Origin: an uncultured bacterium
GTDB taxonomy: Bacteria; Planctomycetota; UBA8742; UBA2392
Assembly: GCA_938014885.1 (NCBI GenBank)
Contig: CALLQI010000020.1
Span: 59,844-123,843 of the forward strand
Direction of reading: 5' to 3'
Length of the DNA stretch: 64,000 nucleotides
Shown here: piece after piece, positions 32,548 to 40,217 of the stretch
Layout of the letters: each line of letters opens with the position of its first letter
Position numbering within the stretch: position 1 is the first letter of the stretch
Translations under genes and position numbers: made by a program
Notes under the pieces: generated by a model
What the model was told of the DNA's origin: nothing
What the model saw: the letters and a program-made list of their open reading frames with translations, nothing else
Databases searched by the model: none

Positions 32548-32631
32548 GCGGCAGCACGGTGTGCTGCCGCGAAAGCGAAGTAGCGAAGCCAAAGCTCGCG
32601 CAAAGGCGAGCGACGCGTAGCGTAAACGAAG

Positions 32632-32662
32632 CGTGGCGCTCGAGGTTTCTCGTCGCGCCACG
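32632..32662 (-). terminator. Hairpin downstream of tRNA-Arg
   Basis: Outer 8-bp stem CGTGGCGC / GCGCCACG with an inner CGAG/CTCG stem, just 3' of the tRNA on the minus strand. Followed by CTTCGTTTACG on that strand. It is duplicated with one mismatch at about 32480-32511. Confidence 0.5.
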
Positions 32663-32673
32663 TGGTTGGATGA

Positions 32674-32750
32674 TGGTACGCCCGAGAGGATTCGAACCTC
32701 TGACCTACGGCTCCGGAAACCGTCGCTCTATCCAGCTGAGCTACGGGCGC
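32674..32750 (-). tRNA. tRNA-Arg (anticodon CCG)
   Basis: 77-nt cloverleaf on the minus strand: acceptor GCGCCCG/CGGGCGT, D-arm GCTC/GAGC, anticodon stem ACGGT/GCCGT with loop TTCCGGA (anticodon CCG, reads CGG), T-arm AGAGG-TTCGAAT-CCTCT, discriminator A and encoded CCA. All arms pair, with G-U only at the acceptor end and the bottom of the anticodon stem. Confidence 0.96.
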
Positions 32751-32823
32751 GTTTGCGAAATGGTATCGGTGCGGCCGGCCTTTGCAATGCGCGGGCCCGC
32801 CCTGCTTTCCGGTGCCGGCCTGC

Positions 32824-33051
32824 CTAGCTCAGCTCAACCGTGACGCCGAGGCCCTTGAGGTACTCGATGGCCTGGTCCAGCGACTCGGTGCCGCCTTCCA
32901 GGCTTAGCTCAAGGTACCCGTGCTCATCGGTCACGTTGGCCTTCGAGATGTTGAACATGATCCCGAAGCGTGTGCTGATGTTGTGCAGGATGGGCTCGCG
33001 GATCAGCTTCTGCGGGAAGCTGAGCGAAAGTTTTCTGATCGTGGCTGACAT
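32824..33051 (-). CDS. Small NIL-domain protein
   Basis: 75 aa. The NIL domain is a ferredoxin-like (ACT-type) ligand-binding fold best known as the C-terminal sensor of the methionine importer ATPase MetN. Signature features: RKLSLSFPQKLIREPILHNI, FNISKANV near the middle, and a C-terminal LDQAIEYLKGLGVTVELS. As a stand-alone domain it may bind an amino acid or partner protein. GGAG lies 5 nt before ATG 33051; the GTG two codons upstream is less likely. Confidence 0.7.
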   Translation of the reverse strand: MSATIRKLSLSFPQKLIREPILHNISTRFGIMFNISKANVTDEHGYLELSLEGGTESLDQAIEYLKGLGVTVELS

Positions 33052-33149
33052 GGTCACTCCCTGTTGCCCGGCCCTAAGGCTGTGAGCCCCTGTATTCTAG
33101 ACGCACAACTCGCCCCGCGAAATCCCCTAAAATCAGTGCCTTCGCAGCA

Positions 33150-34397
33150 TCAGGCGAAAAAGCTTGCATCGCGCTCGGGCCCTACACTCACTATCCGCAC
33201 TGGCACACCTGTGAATTCCGCCATGAAACGCAGGTAGGCGCGCGCGGCTTCAGGCAATTCCGCGGTGCTGCGGGCCTTGCTGATGTCTTCCTTCCAGCCC
33301 GGCAGCGTACGGTAAACGGGCTTGAGTTGCGCCACAGTGCGGATGTCGGCCGGCAGTCCCGGCTGCTTCCAGCCTTCGTAGCCTACGCCGACCTTCAACT
33401 CAGGCATGCCCGAAAGCACGTCCAGCTTGGTCACCGCAAGCTCCGTGACGCCGCTGATCAGGCACACGTAACGCAGCGCGAACAGGTCGTTCCAGCCGCA
33501 ACGGCGTGGCCGCCCGGTTGTCGCGCCAAATTCGTGGCCGGTTTTGCGCAGCAGTTCACCGGTGGCGTCGTTCAGCTCGGTCGGGAACGGACCGTCGCCG
33601 ACGCGCGTGCAGTAGGCCTTGCTGACGCCGATCACCTTTTCCACGTTGCAGGCCACGCCCACGCCAACAGGGATGCCCGTGGCCGTCGTATGGCTGCTGG
33701 TCACGAAGGGGTATGTGCCCTGCACTACGTCCAGCATTGCGCCTTGCGCGCCTTCGAACAGCACGCGCTGCGACTCCTTCAACGCCTCGGCCAGCAGCAG
33801 GCTGGTGTCGGTGATGTACGGCTTCAACTTCTGTCCTGCGTCAAGCAGCGCGGGCAGCATGCTTTGGATGCTGGGGGCGTCTTTGCCCATGCGGTGCGCG
33901 TGCACGTGGCAGGTGCGCTGCAGGGCCTCACGCAGGCAATCGCGGTTCAGCAGGTCAATCATGCGCAGGCCGACGCGGTCGTAGCGGTCAGCGTAGGTTG
34001 GGCCGATGCCGCGCTTGGTGGTGCCGACCTTGTTTTCGCCGGCCTCATTGCCCGCATCGAGGTGCAGGTGCAGCGGGGTGGTGACGGCGCAGCGGTCGCT
34101 GATCTTGAGGCGGCCGTCCAGCTTGATGCCGCGGCCTTCAACCTCTGCGATTTCGTCCAGCAGCTTGAAGGGGTCGGCCACCATGCCCTGGCCCATCACG
34201 TTGATGCAGTTGGCGTGCAACACGCCCGTGGGCAGGTGGTGCAGCACGATCTTGCCGCCCGGCGGATACACCGTGTGGCCGGCGTTGCCTCCGCCCTGGA
34301 AGCGTACGCAAAAGTCCTGGTCGGCCGAAAGCGAGTCAACAAGTTTGCCCTTGCCCTCGTCGCCCCATTGAAGGCCAAGGATCGCTGTGGTCGGCAT
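33150..34397 (-). CDS. purA: Adenylosuccinate synthetase
   Basis: Converts IMP and aspartate to adenylosuccinate with GTP, the first step to AMP. LQWGDEGKGKLVD near residue 13 is the GTP-binding P-loop; GGGNAGHTVYPPG and TTKRGIGPTYADRYDRVGLR follow, and GATTGRPRRCGWNDLFALRY is the C-terminal signature. 415 aa, normal length. ATG 34397 has GGAG 7 nt upstream; five in-frame codons upstream are discounted. Confidence 0.97.
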   Translation of the reverse strand: MPTTAILGLQWGDEGKGKLVDSLSADQDFCVRFQGGGNAGHTVYPPGGKIVLHHLPTGVLHANCINVMGQGMVADPFKLLDEIAEVEGRGIKLDGRLKISDRCAVTTPLHLHLDAGNEAGENKVGTTKRGIGPTYADRYDRVGLRMIDLLNRDCLREALQRTCHVHAHRMGKDAPSIQSMLPALLDAGQKLKPYITDTSLLLAEALKESQRVLFEGAQGAMLDVVQGTYPFVTSSHTTATGIPVGVGVACNVEKVIGVSKAYCTRVGDGPFPTELNDATGELLRKTGHEFGATTGRPRRCGWNDLFALRYVCLISGVTELAVTKLDVLSGMPELKVGVGYEGWKQPGLPADIRTVAQLKPVYRTLPGWKEDISKARSTAELPEAARAYLRFMAEFTGVPVRIVSVGPERDASFFA

Positions 34398-34418
34398 GGT
34401 TTTCTCCGGCAATGCAGT

Positions 34419-34436
34419 AGGGCCCGGGCGGGCCCT
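34419..34436 (-). terminator. GC-rich hairpin between the LCAT-like gene and purA
   Basis: AGGGCCCG / CGGGCCCT, practically a 7-bp stem with a GGGC loop, in the 64-bp gap between two minus-strand genes. It could end the upstream transcript or sit in the purA leader. No T-run. Confidence 0.35.
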
Positions 34437-34461
34437 TACGCGGCTTCACAGTTGGTGTTTT

Positions 34462-35895
34462 CTATGGCCTTGTCAGGGTCTCGGCAAGGGCAAGACGCAA
34501 CAGTTCGTCTTCAAACATGGTGCGATGTTGAAAGCTTGTGACTACCCGGCCATCGAGCGCGCGCCGGAATTCTTCGCCGCGCTTTTGCGCCGCGGCGTTA
34601 CTTTGGGGCAGAAACAGGCCCATGGCGCTGCGCCGCGTCACGACGCCGTCGCCTAGCGCAAAGATCGCGTCGGCCATGGGGTCAAAACGGCCCCAGGCAA
34701 AGCGCGGCCGGAACCAAAGTTCGTACTCGTCATCATCGTCGCCGACATCGTGCACCATGCCGACACGCGAAAGCGTAGGGGTGGTCGCGCCGATGATGAC
34801 TTCGGTGGGCACCTCGGGCAGGCCTTCGATTGAGGCGCGGAAGCGCCGGGCATGGGTCAGCACGCGGGACAGGTAGGCATCTTGCTCGGCGGTGCGCTGC
34901 GCGAACAGCGCATCGCGGTCTTCGCGGGGCTGGATGTTCTGGATGATTTCGCTGCGCAGGCGCGCGCGCTCGCCCTTGGCGTAGACGCTGAGGCCGTAGC
35001 GCTTCCAGTCCGCCGGGTCCCACAGGTCTATCGGCAGCGTTTCACCGCCGGGGCCGACGAAGACGGGCTCGCCGGGCTCAGGCAGCAGCTCAAACGCTGA
35101 CGGAAAACTGAATACAGTTGCGGGCGGATAACGCCTCGCCAGCACGTTGGGCGCGTAGCCATCGTGAATCAGATGCAGCGCATCGACCGTGCCGCGATGC
35201 GGCGTGCCAAGGCAGATCAGCCGGTTGACGTCTTTCACCCCCGCGAAAGTCGGCACCATCGGCTCTTCCAGCGGCTTGTTCGAGACCACGTCGCGGCCGC
35301 CGTGGCGCAGGTAATAGCGCGCGACCAGTCCGCCGTTGCTGACGGCAACAAACGTGAACTTCATGTCGGGCTTGCCCAGATCGCGCTTGATGTCGCGGAT
35401 GAATTGGGCCAGTTGCATCGCGGCTTCCACGTTGCTGCGCCGCCAGTCGTAGAAAAAGACGAACAGGTCATGGCCCCGATAGAAACGCTTGCCAAACGCC
35501 GGGCGATAGCCGAGCGTGCTGGACAGGAAGTCAATCAGCTCGGCGTAGAAGCGCACTTCGCCGCTGCCTTCTTTCAGAAGGATCTCGGCCCGGTCGAGCA
35601 CGCGGTAGGCCTGGATGTCGTCGCGGTTGTCGGCCAGGCGGTCACGGTTGATCGGCAGGGCAAGGTCGTCTTCCAGGTCCGAGATCACGGCCGAAAGGTT
35701 GCCCCAGGCGATTTCGCCGGTGACGCTGTTGAACAGGCGACTGCCGAGAATGCCGGGGATCAGGATCACCGGCTCACGCGTGAGGCCGGCGCGTTCGGGT
35801 GCGAACTCGCTGCGCGGGGTGACCACGACATCTTCCACGCCCGTCGATGAGCAGGCAGCGAGCAGCAACAGGCACAGCGGCAGAATGCTTCTCAT
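34462..35895 (-). CDS. LCAT-like alpha/beta-hydrolase lipoprotein
   Basis: 477 aa. Lipobox LLLLAAC (Cys 14) after a short signal peptide predicts membrane anchoring. The body matches the lecithin:cholesterol acyltransferase family: VILIPGILGSRLFN opens the hydrolase fold, VFFYDWRRS follows, and the nucleophile Ser lies in FVAVSNGGLVARYYL. Candidate acid and base are in LGDGVVTRR and SFQHRTM near the C-terminus. Likely a lipid acyltransferase or lipase facing the periplasm. The ATG overlaps the stop of the pseudouridine synthase gene (ATGA), so the two are co-translated. Confidence 0.8.
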   Translation of the reverse strand: MRSILPLCLLLLAACSSTGVEDVVVTPRSEFAPERAGLTREPVILIPGILGSRLFNSVTGEIAWGNLSAVISDLEDDLALPINRDRLADNRDDIQAYRVLDRAEILLKEGSGEVRFYAELIDFLSSTLGYRPAFGKRFYRGHDLFVFFYDWRRSNVEAAMQLAQFIRDIKRDLGKPDMKFTFVAVSNGGLVARYYLRHGGRDVVSNKPLEEPMVPTFAGVKDVNRLICLGTPHRGTVDALHLIHDGYAPNVLARRYPPATVFSFPSAFELLPEPGEPVFVGPGGETLPIDLWDPADWKRYGLSVYAKGERARLRSEIIQNIQPREDRDALFAQRTAEQDAYLSRVLTHARRFRASIEGLPEVPTEVIIGATTPTLSRVGMVHDVGDDDDEYELWFRPRFAWGRFDPMADAIFALGDGVVTRRSAMGLFLPQSNAAAQKRGEEFRRALDGRVVTSFQHRTMFEDELLRLALAETLTRP

Positions 35896-36953
35896 GATGC
35901 CGCCTTTCGCGCGGCCGCCGCCGCCAACCATTGCGGCAGCGCTGCGGGCTCAAACCCGGCAGCGGCCAGCGCGCGGGCCAGGTCGGCCTGCAGCGGCGCG
36001 ACCAGGTCAAGCTCTTGACCTGTCAACGGGTGCGTGAATTGAAGGCGCGCGGCGTGCAGGAATTGGCGCTTCAGGCCCAGCTTGTCGGCGGCGTGGCGGT
36101 TGCGTTCGCGGTCGCCGTATTCGTCATCGCCCGCAATCGGCGCGCCGACGTGGGCCAGGTGCGCCCTGATCTGGTGCGTGCGGCCGGTGATCAGCTCAAG
36201 CTCGGCCAGCGTGTACTGGCCGCGCTGCGCGATCACGCGATAGTCCGTGCGCGCGGAACGGCCTTGTCCTACGGCTACCTTGCGGCGGCGGCCTTTGGCG
36301 TCTTCCTGCCGCTCGATGCTGGCCTGGATCGTGCCCTCGCGCTGCGGCAGACCGCCGATCGCCAGCGCCAGGTACGTTTTGCGCACCTCGCGCTTCTTGA
36401 TCATCGAAGTCAATGCCTGCAACGCGGGCAACGTCTTGCCGATCAGCACCAGTCCGCTGGTGTCGCGGTCAAGCCGGTGGGCCAGCGAAGGGCTGAAGGT
36501 GGGCGACGGGCGCACGAAATCCTGCAGGTCGCCGGGCTCCGCATCGTGGCCTTTCTCAAGCAGCCACGCTGTAACCTGGTCGATCAGAGTGTCGCGTTCA
36601 ACGCCGCGATCGCCGGCGTGTACCAGCAGGCCGTGCGGCTTGTTCACGGCCACAAGGTGCGCGTCTTCGTAGACGACTTCAAAGTCACGGCGCGTGGACA
36701 GGCCTTTTTCAGCTCGGCGGCGCAACGCGGGCTGCATGCGGCGTTCGGCATCGGCCTGGTGAAAGACGATCACGTCGCCGAGTTTCAGGCGAGCATCGGG
36801 CTTGGACTTCCGGTGGTTCACCGTGACACGGCGCGTGCGCACAAGTTTGTAGATGGCGTTCAGGCTGGTGTCCTGCAGCAGTTTTCGCAGGAAACGATCA
36901 AGGCGCTGGTTGGCCTCGTTCTCACTGACTGTGAATGTGCGAGGCTCGCTCAT
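35892..36953 (-). CDS. RluA-family 23S rRNA/tRNA pseudouridine synthase
   Basis: 353 aa. Residues 1-80 form an S4 RNA-binding domain (NQRLDRFLRKLL, then KLVRTRRVTVNHRKSKPDARL). The catalytic domain starts at about 90 with VNKPHGLLVHAG, and the active-site Asp is in AHRLDRDTSGLVLIGK; ELITGRTHQIRAHLAHVG is the second family motif. RluC/RluD-like; the target uridine is not predictable. The gene joins two envelope genes in a tight minus-strand run: its ATG overlaps the upstream stop (TGATG) and its stop overlaps the LCAT-like start. Confidence 0.9.
   Translation of the reverse strand: MSEPRTFTVSENEANQRLDRFLRKLLQDTSLNAIYKLVRTRRVTVNHRKSKPDARLKLGDVIVFHQADAERRMQPALRRRAEKGLSTRRDFEVVYEDAHLVAVNKPHGLLVHAGDRGVERDTLIDQVTAWLLEKGHDAEPGDLQDFVRPSPTFSPSLAHRLDRDTSGLVLIGKTLPALQALTSMIKKREVRKTYLALAIGGLPQREGTIQASIERQEDAKGRRRKVAVGQGRSARTDYRVIAQRGQYTLAELELITGRTHQIRAHLAHVGAPIAGDDEYGDRERNRHAADKLGLKRQFLHAARLQFTHPLTGQELDLVAPLQADLARALAAAGFEPAALPQWLAAAAARKAAS
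36015..36026. repeat. TTGAC-NN-GTCAA palindrome site 4
   Basis: TTGACCTGTCAA inside the pseudouridine synthase gene (encodes L-T-G-Q). Confidence 0.7.
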
Positions 36954-38704
36954 CAGGGCGCGGCTTGCAGGCTGACGGTCACTTCGGCCGAGGCCTTCAC
37001 GGGCGCTTCCAGTTCACCGACCAGGCGTGTGCCGTCACCGAGAACAACTTGCACCCGGTACGTGCCGGGCACCACCCCGGGGAGCCTGGCCACGCCGAAT
37101 TCGTTGCTGGCGCTTTCAAAGGCAAGGCGTTCATCGGCCAGCAGCATCACGGGTTCGAGGTCAAGCCGTCGGCCTTCCGTCGTTACGATCACCTTCAGGT
37201 CGCACAGCGGCTTCAGTCTGATCTGCAGGTCGGAGGCCACGGCCGCGTCATTCACAACAATCGTGGCCGGCGCGTAGCCCGGGGCCGAGATGCGCACCCG
37301 GAAAGGCGCTGTGTGCGACACACCCAGCGTGAAGTTGCCCAGCTCATGCAGCGGGAATTCGCCGTCCACGTTGACGCGGGCGAACGGGTCCGCGTCGGCC
37401 GATTCGCCGCCACCGGGCAGCACTCGCGCATCGAACATGCTTACCGTTCGGCCGCTTTCGGCGTCGCGGACGGTGCCGCCGACCATCGTCGGAGTGTCCA
37501 CGACCAGAACGTAATCGTCGCCGTTGACCTTGGCACCTTCGAGGCGCACCGGCGTGGCTCCGTGGCGCACTTCCAGCGCGTGCTCGACACTCCACTGCTG
37601 AAAGAAGGCAAAGCGCCCCTGCGCGTCCGTGGTGCTGGTGCGGCCGCCCATGACGCGGCGCAGGTCGGCCTCGTCGCGGCTCATGCGTGAGCCACGCGGC
37701 TGCAGGCTGCTGCGTACTTCTTCAAGTTCGAGGCGATTGGTGCCCCCCGGGGGGGCGTCGCCGGGTTGAGGTGTGCCGGTGCGCACCAGAGAAACCGTAA
37801 TGCCGGGCACCGGCTGGCCTGCGTTGTTGCGTACCACGCCGCGAATCCAGTTCTCGGCCTTTACCTTCAGTTCCAGCCAGGCGTTGCCGCCGCCCTGCAC
37901 TTCGAGCGTTTCGTTGGCGGTGTTCATGCCGTGGTAACCGGCGTCTACGGTGAAGCGGTACGTCGCCCGGGGCAGGCCCGCGAAGCGGAAGTTGCCGTTT
38001 TCATCGGCAAAGGTCGCGCGCACGACCTGCCGCGTCACCACCGAAGGCGTGCGGGTTGACGTGTCAACCCAGGTGTGGGCCCCGCCCGAACGCGCGATCA
38101 CCCGCGCGCCGGGTGCTGCAATGCCGGCTTCTGTGATCACGCGCCCCTCAATGGCGGCGGCGTCGAGGATCACGATATCTGGGGCGGTAATCGCCTCTTC
38201 GTCGCGCACGGTGATCTGCGTCGATACGCCTTGCCCGCCTGAGGCCGCCAACGCGGCCACGCGAACCTGGCTTTCGGAGGCGACGCTGCCGCCGTCCTGT
38301 GCGGTCCAGGCCAGCAGGCTGTAATTGCCCAGCGCGTCAGTCCAGGCATTGCCCTTGAGGCTGCGGAGCTTGCCTTCACTGTGGAAGGTCACCTGCGCGT
38401 CGGCGATGCCGTTGCCGGCTTCGTCGGTCACGCGGCCGGTGACCAGCAGGCGCGGCAGTTTGGCGGCCAGTTTGAGGGGCTCACCGGGGCGTTCGTTCAC
38501 GACCGGGTCAGGTGTCGGGGGGGCGGGTGGGGGCGTGCGGTCGGGCTTGGGTCGCGGGGGCTCAGGTGTCTTGTTGCTGGGCGGAACATTGCTGTCGGCG
38601 ATGGGGGCCGGGGCGTTGCCACGGTTCATGGCAAAGAAGATCGCGATACCAGCCCCGAGGGCCAGCACAATTGCAACGACAGGAACGATGGGTTTCTGTT
38701 TCAT
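36953..38704 (-). CDS. Anchored protein with carboxypeptidase-regulatory-like domains
   Basis: 583 aa. N-terminal anchor IVPVVAIVLALGAGIAIFFA, then a Pro-rich linker (PPRPKPDRTPPPAPPTPDP) suited to crossing the cell wall. Four clear transthyretin-like regulatory domains follow, opened by VTGRVTDEAGNGIADAQV, IEGRVITEAGIAAPGARV, IRGVVRNNAGQPVPGITV and VGGTVRDAESG, and a fifth degenerate unit ends the protein. No peptidase motif. Same architecture class as the gene at 17461, so probably a related surface or periplasmic family. The ATG at 38704 is eight codons inside the longest frame. Confidence 0.78.
   Translation of the reverse strand: MKQKPIVPVVAIVLALGAGIAIFFAMNRGNAPAPIADSNVPPSNKTPEPPRPKPDRTPPPAPPTPDPVVNERPGEPLKLAAKLPRLLVTGRVTDEAGNGIADAQVTFHSEGKLRSLKGNAWTDALGNYSLLAWTAQDGGSVASESQVRVAALAASGGQGVSTQITVRDEEAITAPDIVILDAAAIEGRVITEAGIAAPGARVIARSGGAHTWVDTSTRTPSVVTRQVVRATFADENGNFRFAGLPRATYRFTVDAGYHGMNTANETLEVQGGGNAWLELKVKAENWIRGVVRNNAGQPVPGITVSLVRTGTPQPGDAPPGGTNRLELEEVRSSLQPRGSRMSRDEADLRRVMGGRTSTTDAQGRFAFFQQWSVEHALEVRHGATPVRLEGAKVNGDDYVLVVDTPTMVGGTVRDAESGRTVSMFDARVLPGGGESADADPFARVNVDGEFPLHELGNFTLGVSHTAPFRVRISAPGYAPATIVVNDAAVASDLQIRLKPLCDLKVIVTTEGRRLDLEPVMLLADERLAFESASNEFGVARLPGVVPGTYRVQVVLGDGTRLVGELEAPVKASAEVTVSLQAAP
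38056..38067. repeat. TTGAC-NN-GTCAA palindrome site 5
   Basis: TTGACGTGTCAA; here the palindrome extends to GGGTTGAC-GT-GTCAACCC. Inside the regulatory-domain protein (encodes V-D-T-S-T). Confidence 0.7.
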
Positions 38705-38809
38705 GGTCAGGTTTACGCGCCCCCGCACAGCGGCCCCAAGGATAGTCGCTGTACCTTAGAGTGAACAGGCCAAGCCCTGGTTCCGTGAAAGCAAACACCG
38801 GCAACGCAA

Positions 38810-39646
38810 TCAGCGGCGCTTGTCGGCGACCTGGCCGGCCTTGCGGCGCTTCAGCACTTCGCCGGGTTTGGGGCGCGGGATCTGCAGAACGATGCGGGTT
38901 TCGGTGTCGGCCCACTCCGTCAGTTCATGCAGCCGCGCTTCGACCATGCGCCGGTACTCGGCAATCGTGGCGTCGTCGGCGTCGGCCGGAACATGAATCG
39001 GCTGGCCGAACTTCATGTGGATGCTCGAAAACGGCAGCGGGAACATCATCTGGTCCCACGCCCGGTGCAGTTGCCCCGTGCGGCCGCAGGCCCACGTCAG
39101 CGGCACAATCGGCAAGCCGGTGGCGGCGGCCATCATGATCGGGCCGGGTTTGAGTTCGTAGCGCGGGCCGCGCGGGCCGTCGCCGACGGTGTTGATGCTG
39201 GCGCCGGAGCGCGCGAAATCGAGCACTTCTTTCAGCGCGCCAATGCCGCCGCGGCTGCTGCTGCCGCGGGCCACGATGCCGCCTTGCTCGCGGATCGGGC
39301 GGGCCAGGAACTCGCCGTCTTTGCTGGCGCTGACCAGCGTGATCATGCGGATGGTGGTGTCGCGGCGGCTTAGCGTCTCGCACCACGGCCACACGGCGGG
39401 CATGCGGTTGTGCCAGCTGAGCAGAATGACGGCGTAGCGGTCGTGAGTGACGGCCTGGCGCCAGTCATCGCCTTCGCAATGCCAGCGGCAGGTGTCGTGG
39501 ATCAGCCGCGAGTACAGGCGCGCGCCGCGAGAGGCCGCGGCGTAAAGCAGTCGATCATGCCAGCGCAGGTCAAGTTCGCCGTTGCCGACGGCGCGCCAGT
39601 TTCGCAGCACCTGCCATGAATCGGATTTCGCACTTGCGACTGACAC
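38810..39646 (-). CDS. DUF374/lysophospholipid acyltransferase-like protein
   Basis: About 278 aa. LSWHNRMPAVWPW carries the His of the acyltransferase HX4D-like site; GIVARGSSSRGGIGALKEVL and INTVGDGPRGPRYELKPGPI are DUF374 hallmarks, as is GLPIVPLTWACGR. These proteins acylate lipid A-like or phospholipid substrates at the inner membrane. The start is uncertain: GTG 39646 has GGAGG 4 nt upstream, while ATG 39679 lacks a ribosome site. Divergent from ogt with under 50 bp between starts, so the promoters overlap. The frame stays open to 40201 but over ogt, which is a shadow. Confidence 0.72.
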   Translation of the reverse strand: MSVASAKSDSWQVLRNWRAVGNGELDLRWHDRLLYAAASRGARLYSRLIHDTCRWHCEGDDWRQAVTHDRYAVILLSWHNRMPAVWPWCETLSRRDTTIRMITLVSASKDGEFLARPIREQGGIVARGSSSRGGIGALKEVLDFARSGASINTVGDGPRGPRYELKPGPIMMAAATGLPIVPLTWACGRTGQLHRAWDQMMFPLPFSSIHMKFGQPIHVPADADDATIAEYRRMVEARLHELTEWADTETRIVLQIPRPKPGEVLKRRKAGQVADKRR

Positions 39647-39695
39647 ACTGCCTCCGCGTAGACTCGCATTACAACGCATAGCCCGGAGCCACGCC

Positions 39696-40214
39696 ATGCA
39701 CAATCGCCTGGCCATTGCATACATCGAGTCCCCGATCGGCGAGCTTGGCCTGGCCGCCGGCGAGCACGGGCTGATCGCGCTGACGTTCAGCACGCCGCTC
39801 GACAGGCTGCTTCCGGGCCTGCTGAAGCAGCGGCGCGACCAGGGGCGTGGCCGCCTGAAGCCCTGGGACGTGCTGGAGCAGGCCTGCCACGAAGTTGCCG
39901 AATACATGATGAACGCGCGCGAGAAGTTCGAAACGCCTCTTGACCTGTCAACAGGCACCGAATTCCAGCGCACGGTCTGGCGCAGGCTGCAACGGGTGGC
40001 ATTCGGCAAGCCCACGACGTACCAGGAACTGGCGGCAGCAGTAGGCCGCCCGGCCGCAGCCCGCGCGATCGGCAACGCCGTAGGCAGCAACCCGCTGCCG
40101 ATACTGATCCCCTGCCACAGGGTGCTGGCCGCCGGCCGCAGTCTGGGCGGCTTCAGCGGCGGGCTGAAAGTGAAGAAGCAACTGCTGGCAATTGAAGGCA
40201 TCGACTACAAATGA
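39696..40214 (+). CDS. ogt: Methylated-DNA-protein-cysteine methyltransferase
   Basis: Repairs O6-alkylguanine by transferring the alkyl group to its own cysteine. The active site is LIPCHRVLAAGRSLGGFSGG; RTVWRRLQRVAFGKPTTYQE is the upstream helix-turn-helix region. 172 aa, normal for Ogt. GGAG lies 7 nt before ATG 39696. Converges on the permease gene at 40218 with only 3 bp between stops and no terminator in between. Confidence 0.95.
   Translation: MHNRLAIAYIESPIGELGLAAGEHGLIALTFSTPLDRLLPGLLKQRRDQGRGRLKPWDVLEQACHEVAEYMMNAREKFETPLDLSTGTEFQRTVWRRLQRVAFGKPTTYQELAAAVGRPAAARAIGNAVGSNPLPILIPCHRVLAAGRSLGGFSGGLKVKKQLLAIEGIDYK
39940..39951. repeat. TTGAC-NN-GTCAA palindrome site 6
   Basis: TTGACCTGTCAA inside ogt (encodes L-D-L-S-T). 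Confidence 0.7.
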
Positions 40215-40217
40215 AGA

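Noticed and set aside
32522..32571. Second tRNA-Arg gene
   Set aside because: Only the T-arm, acceptor 3' strand and CCA are present; the D-arm and anticodon arm are missing.
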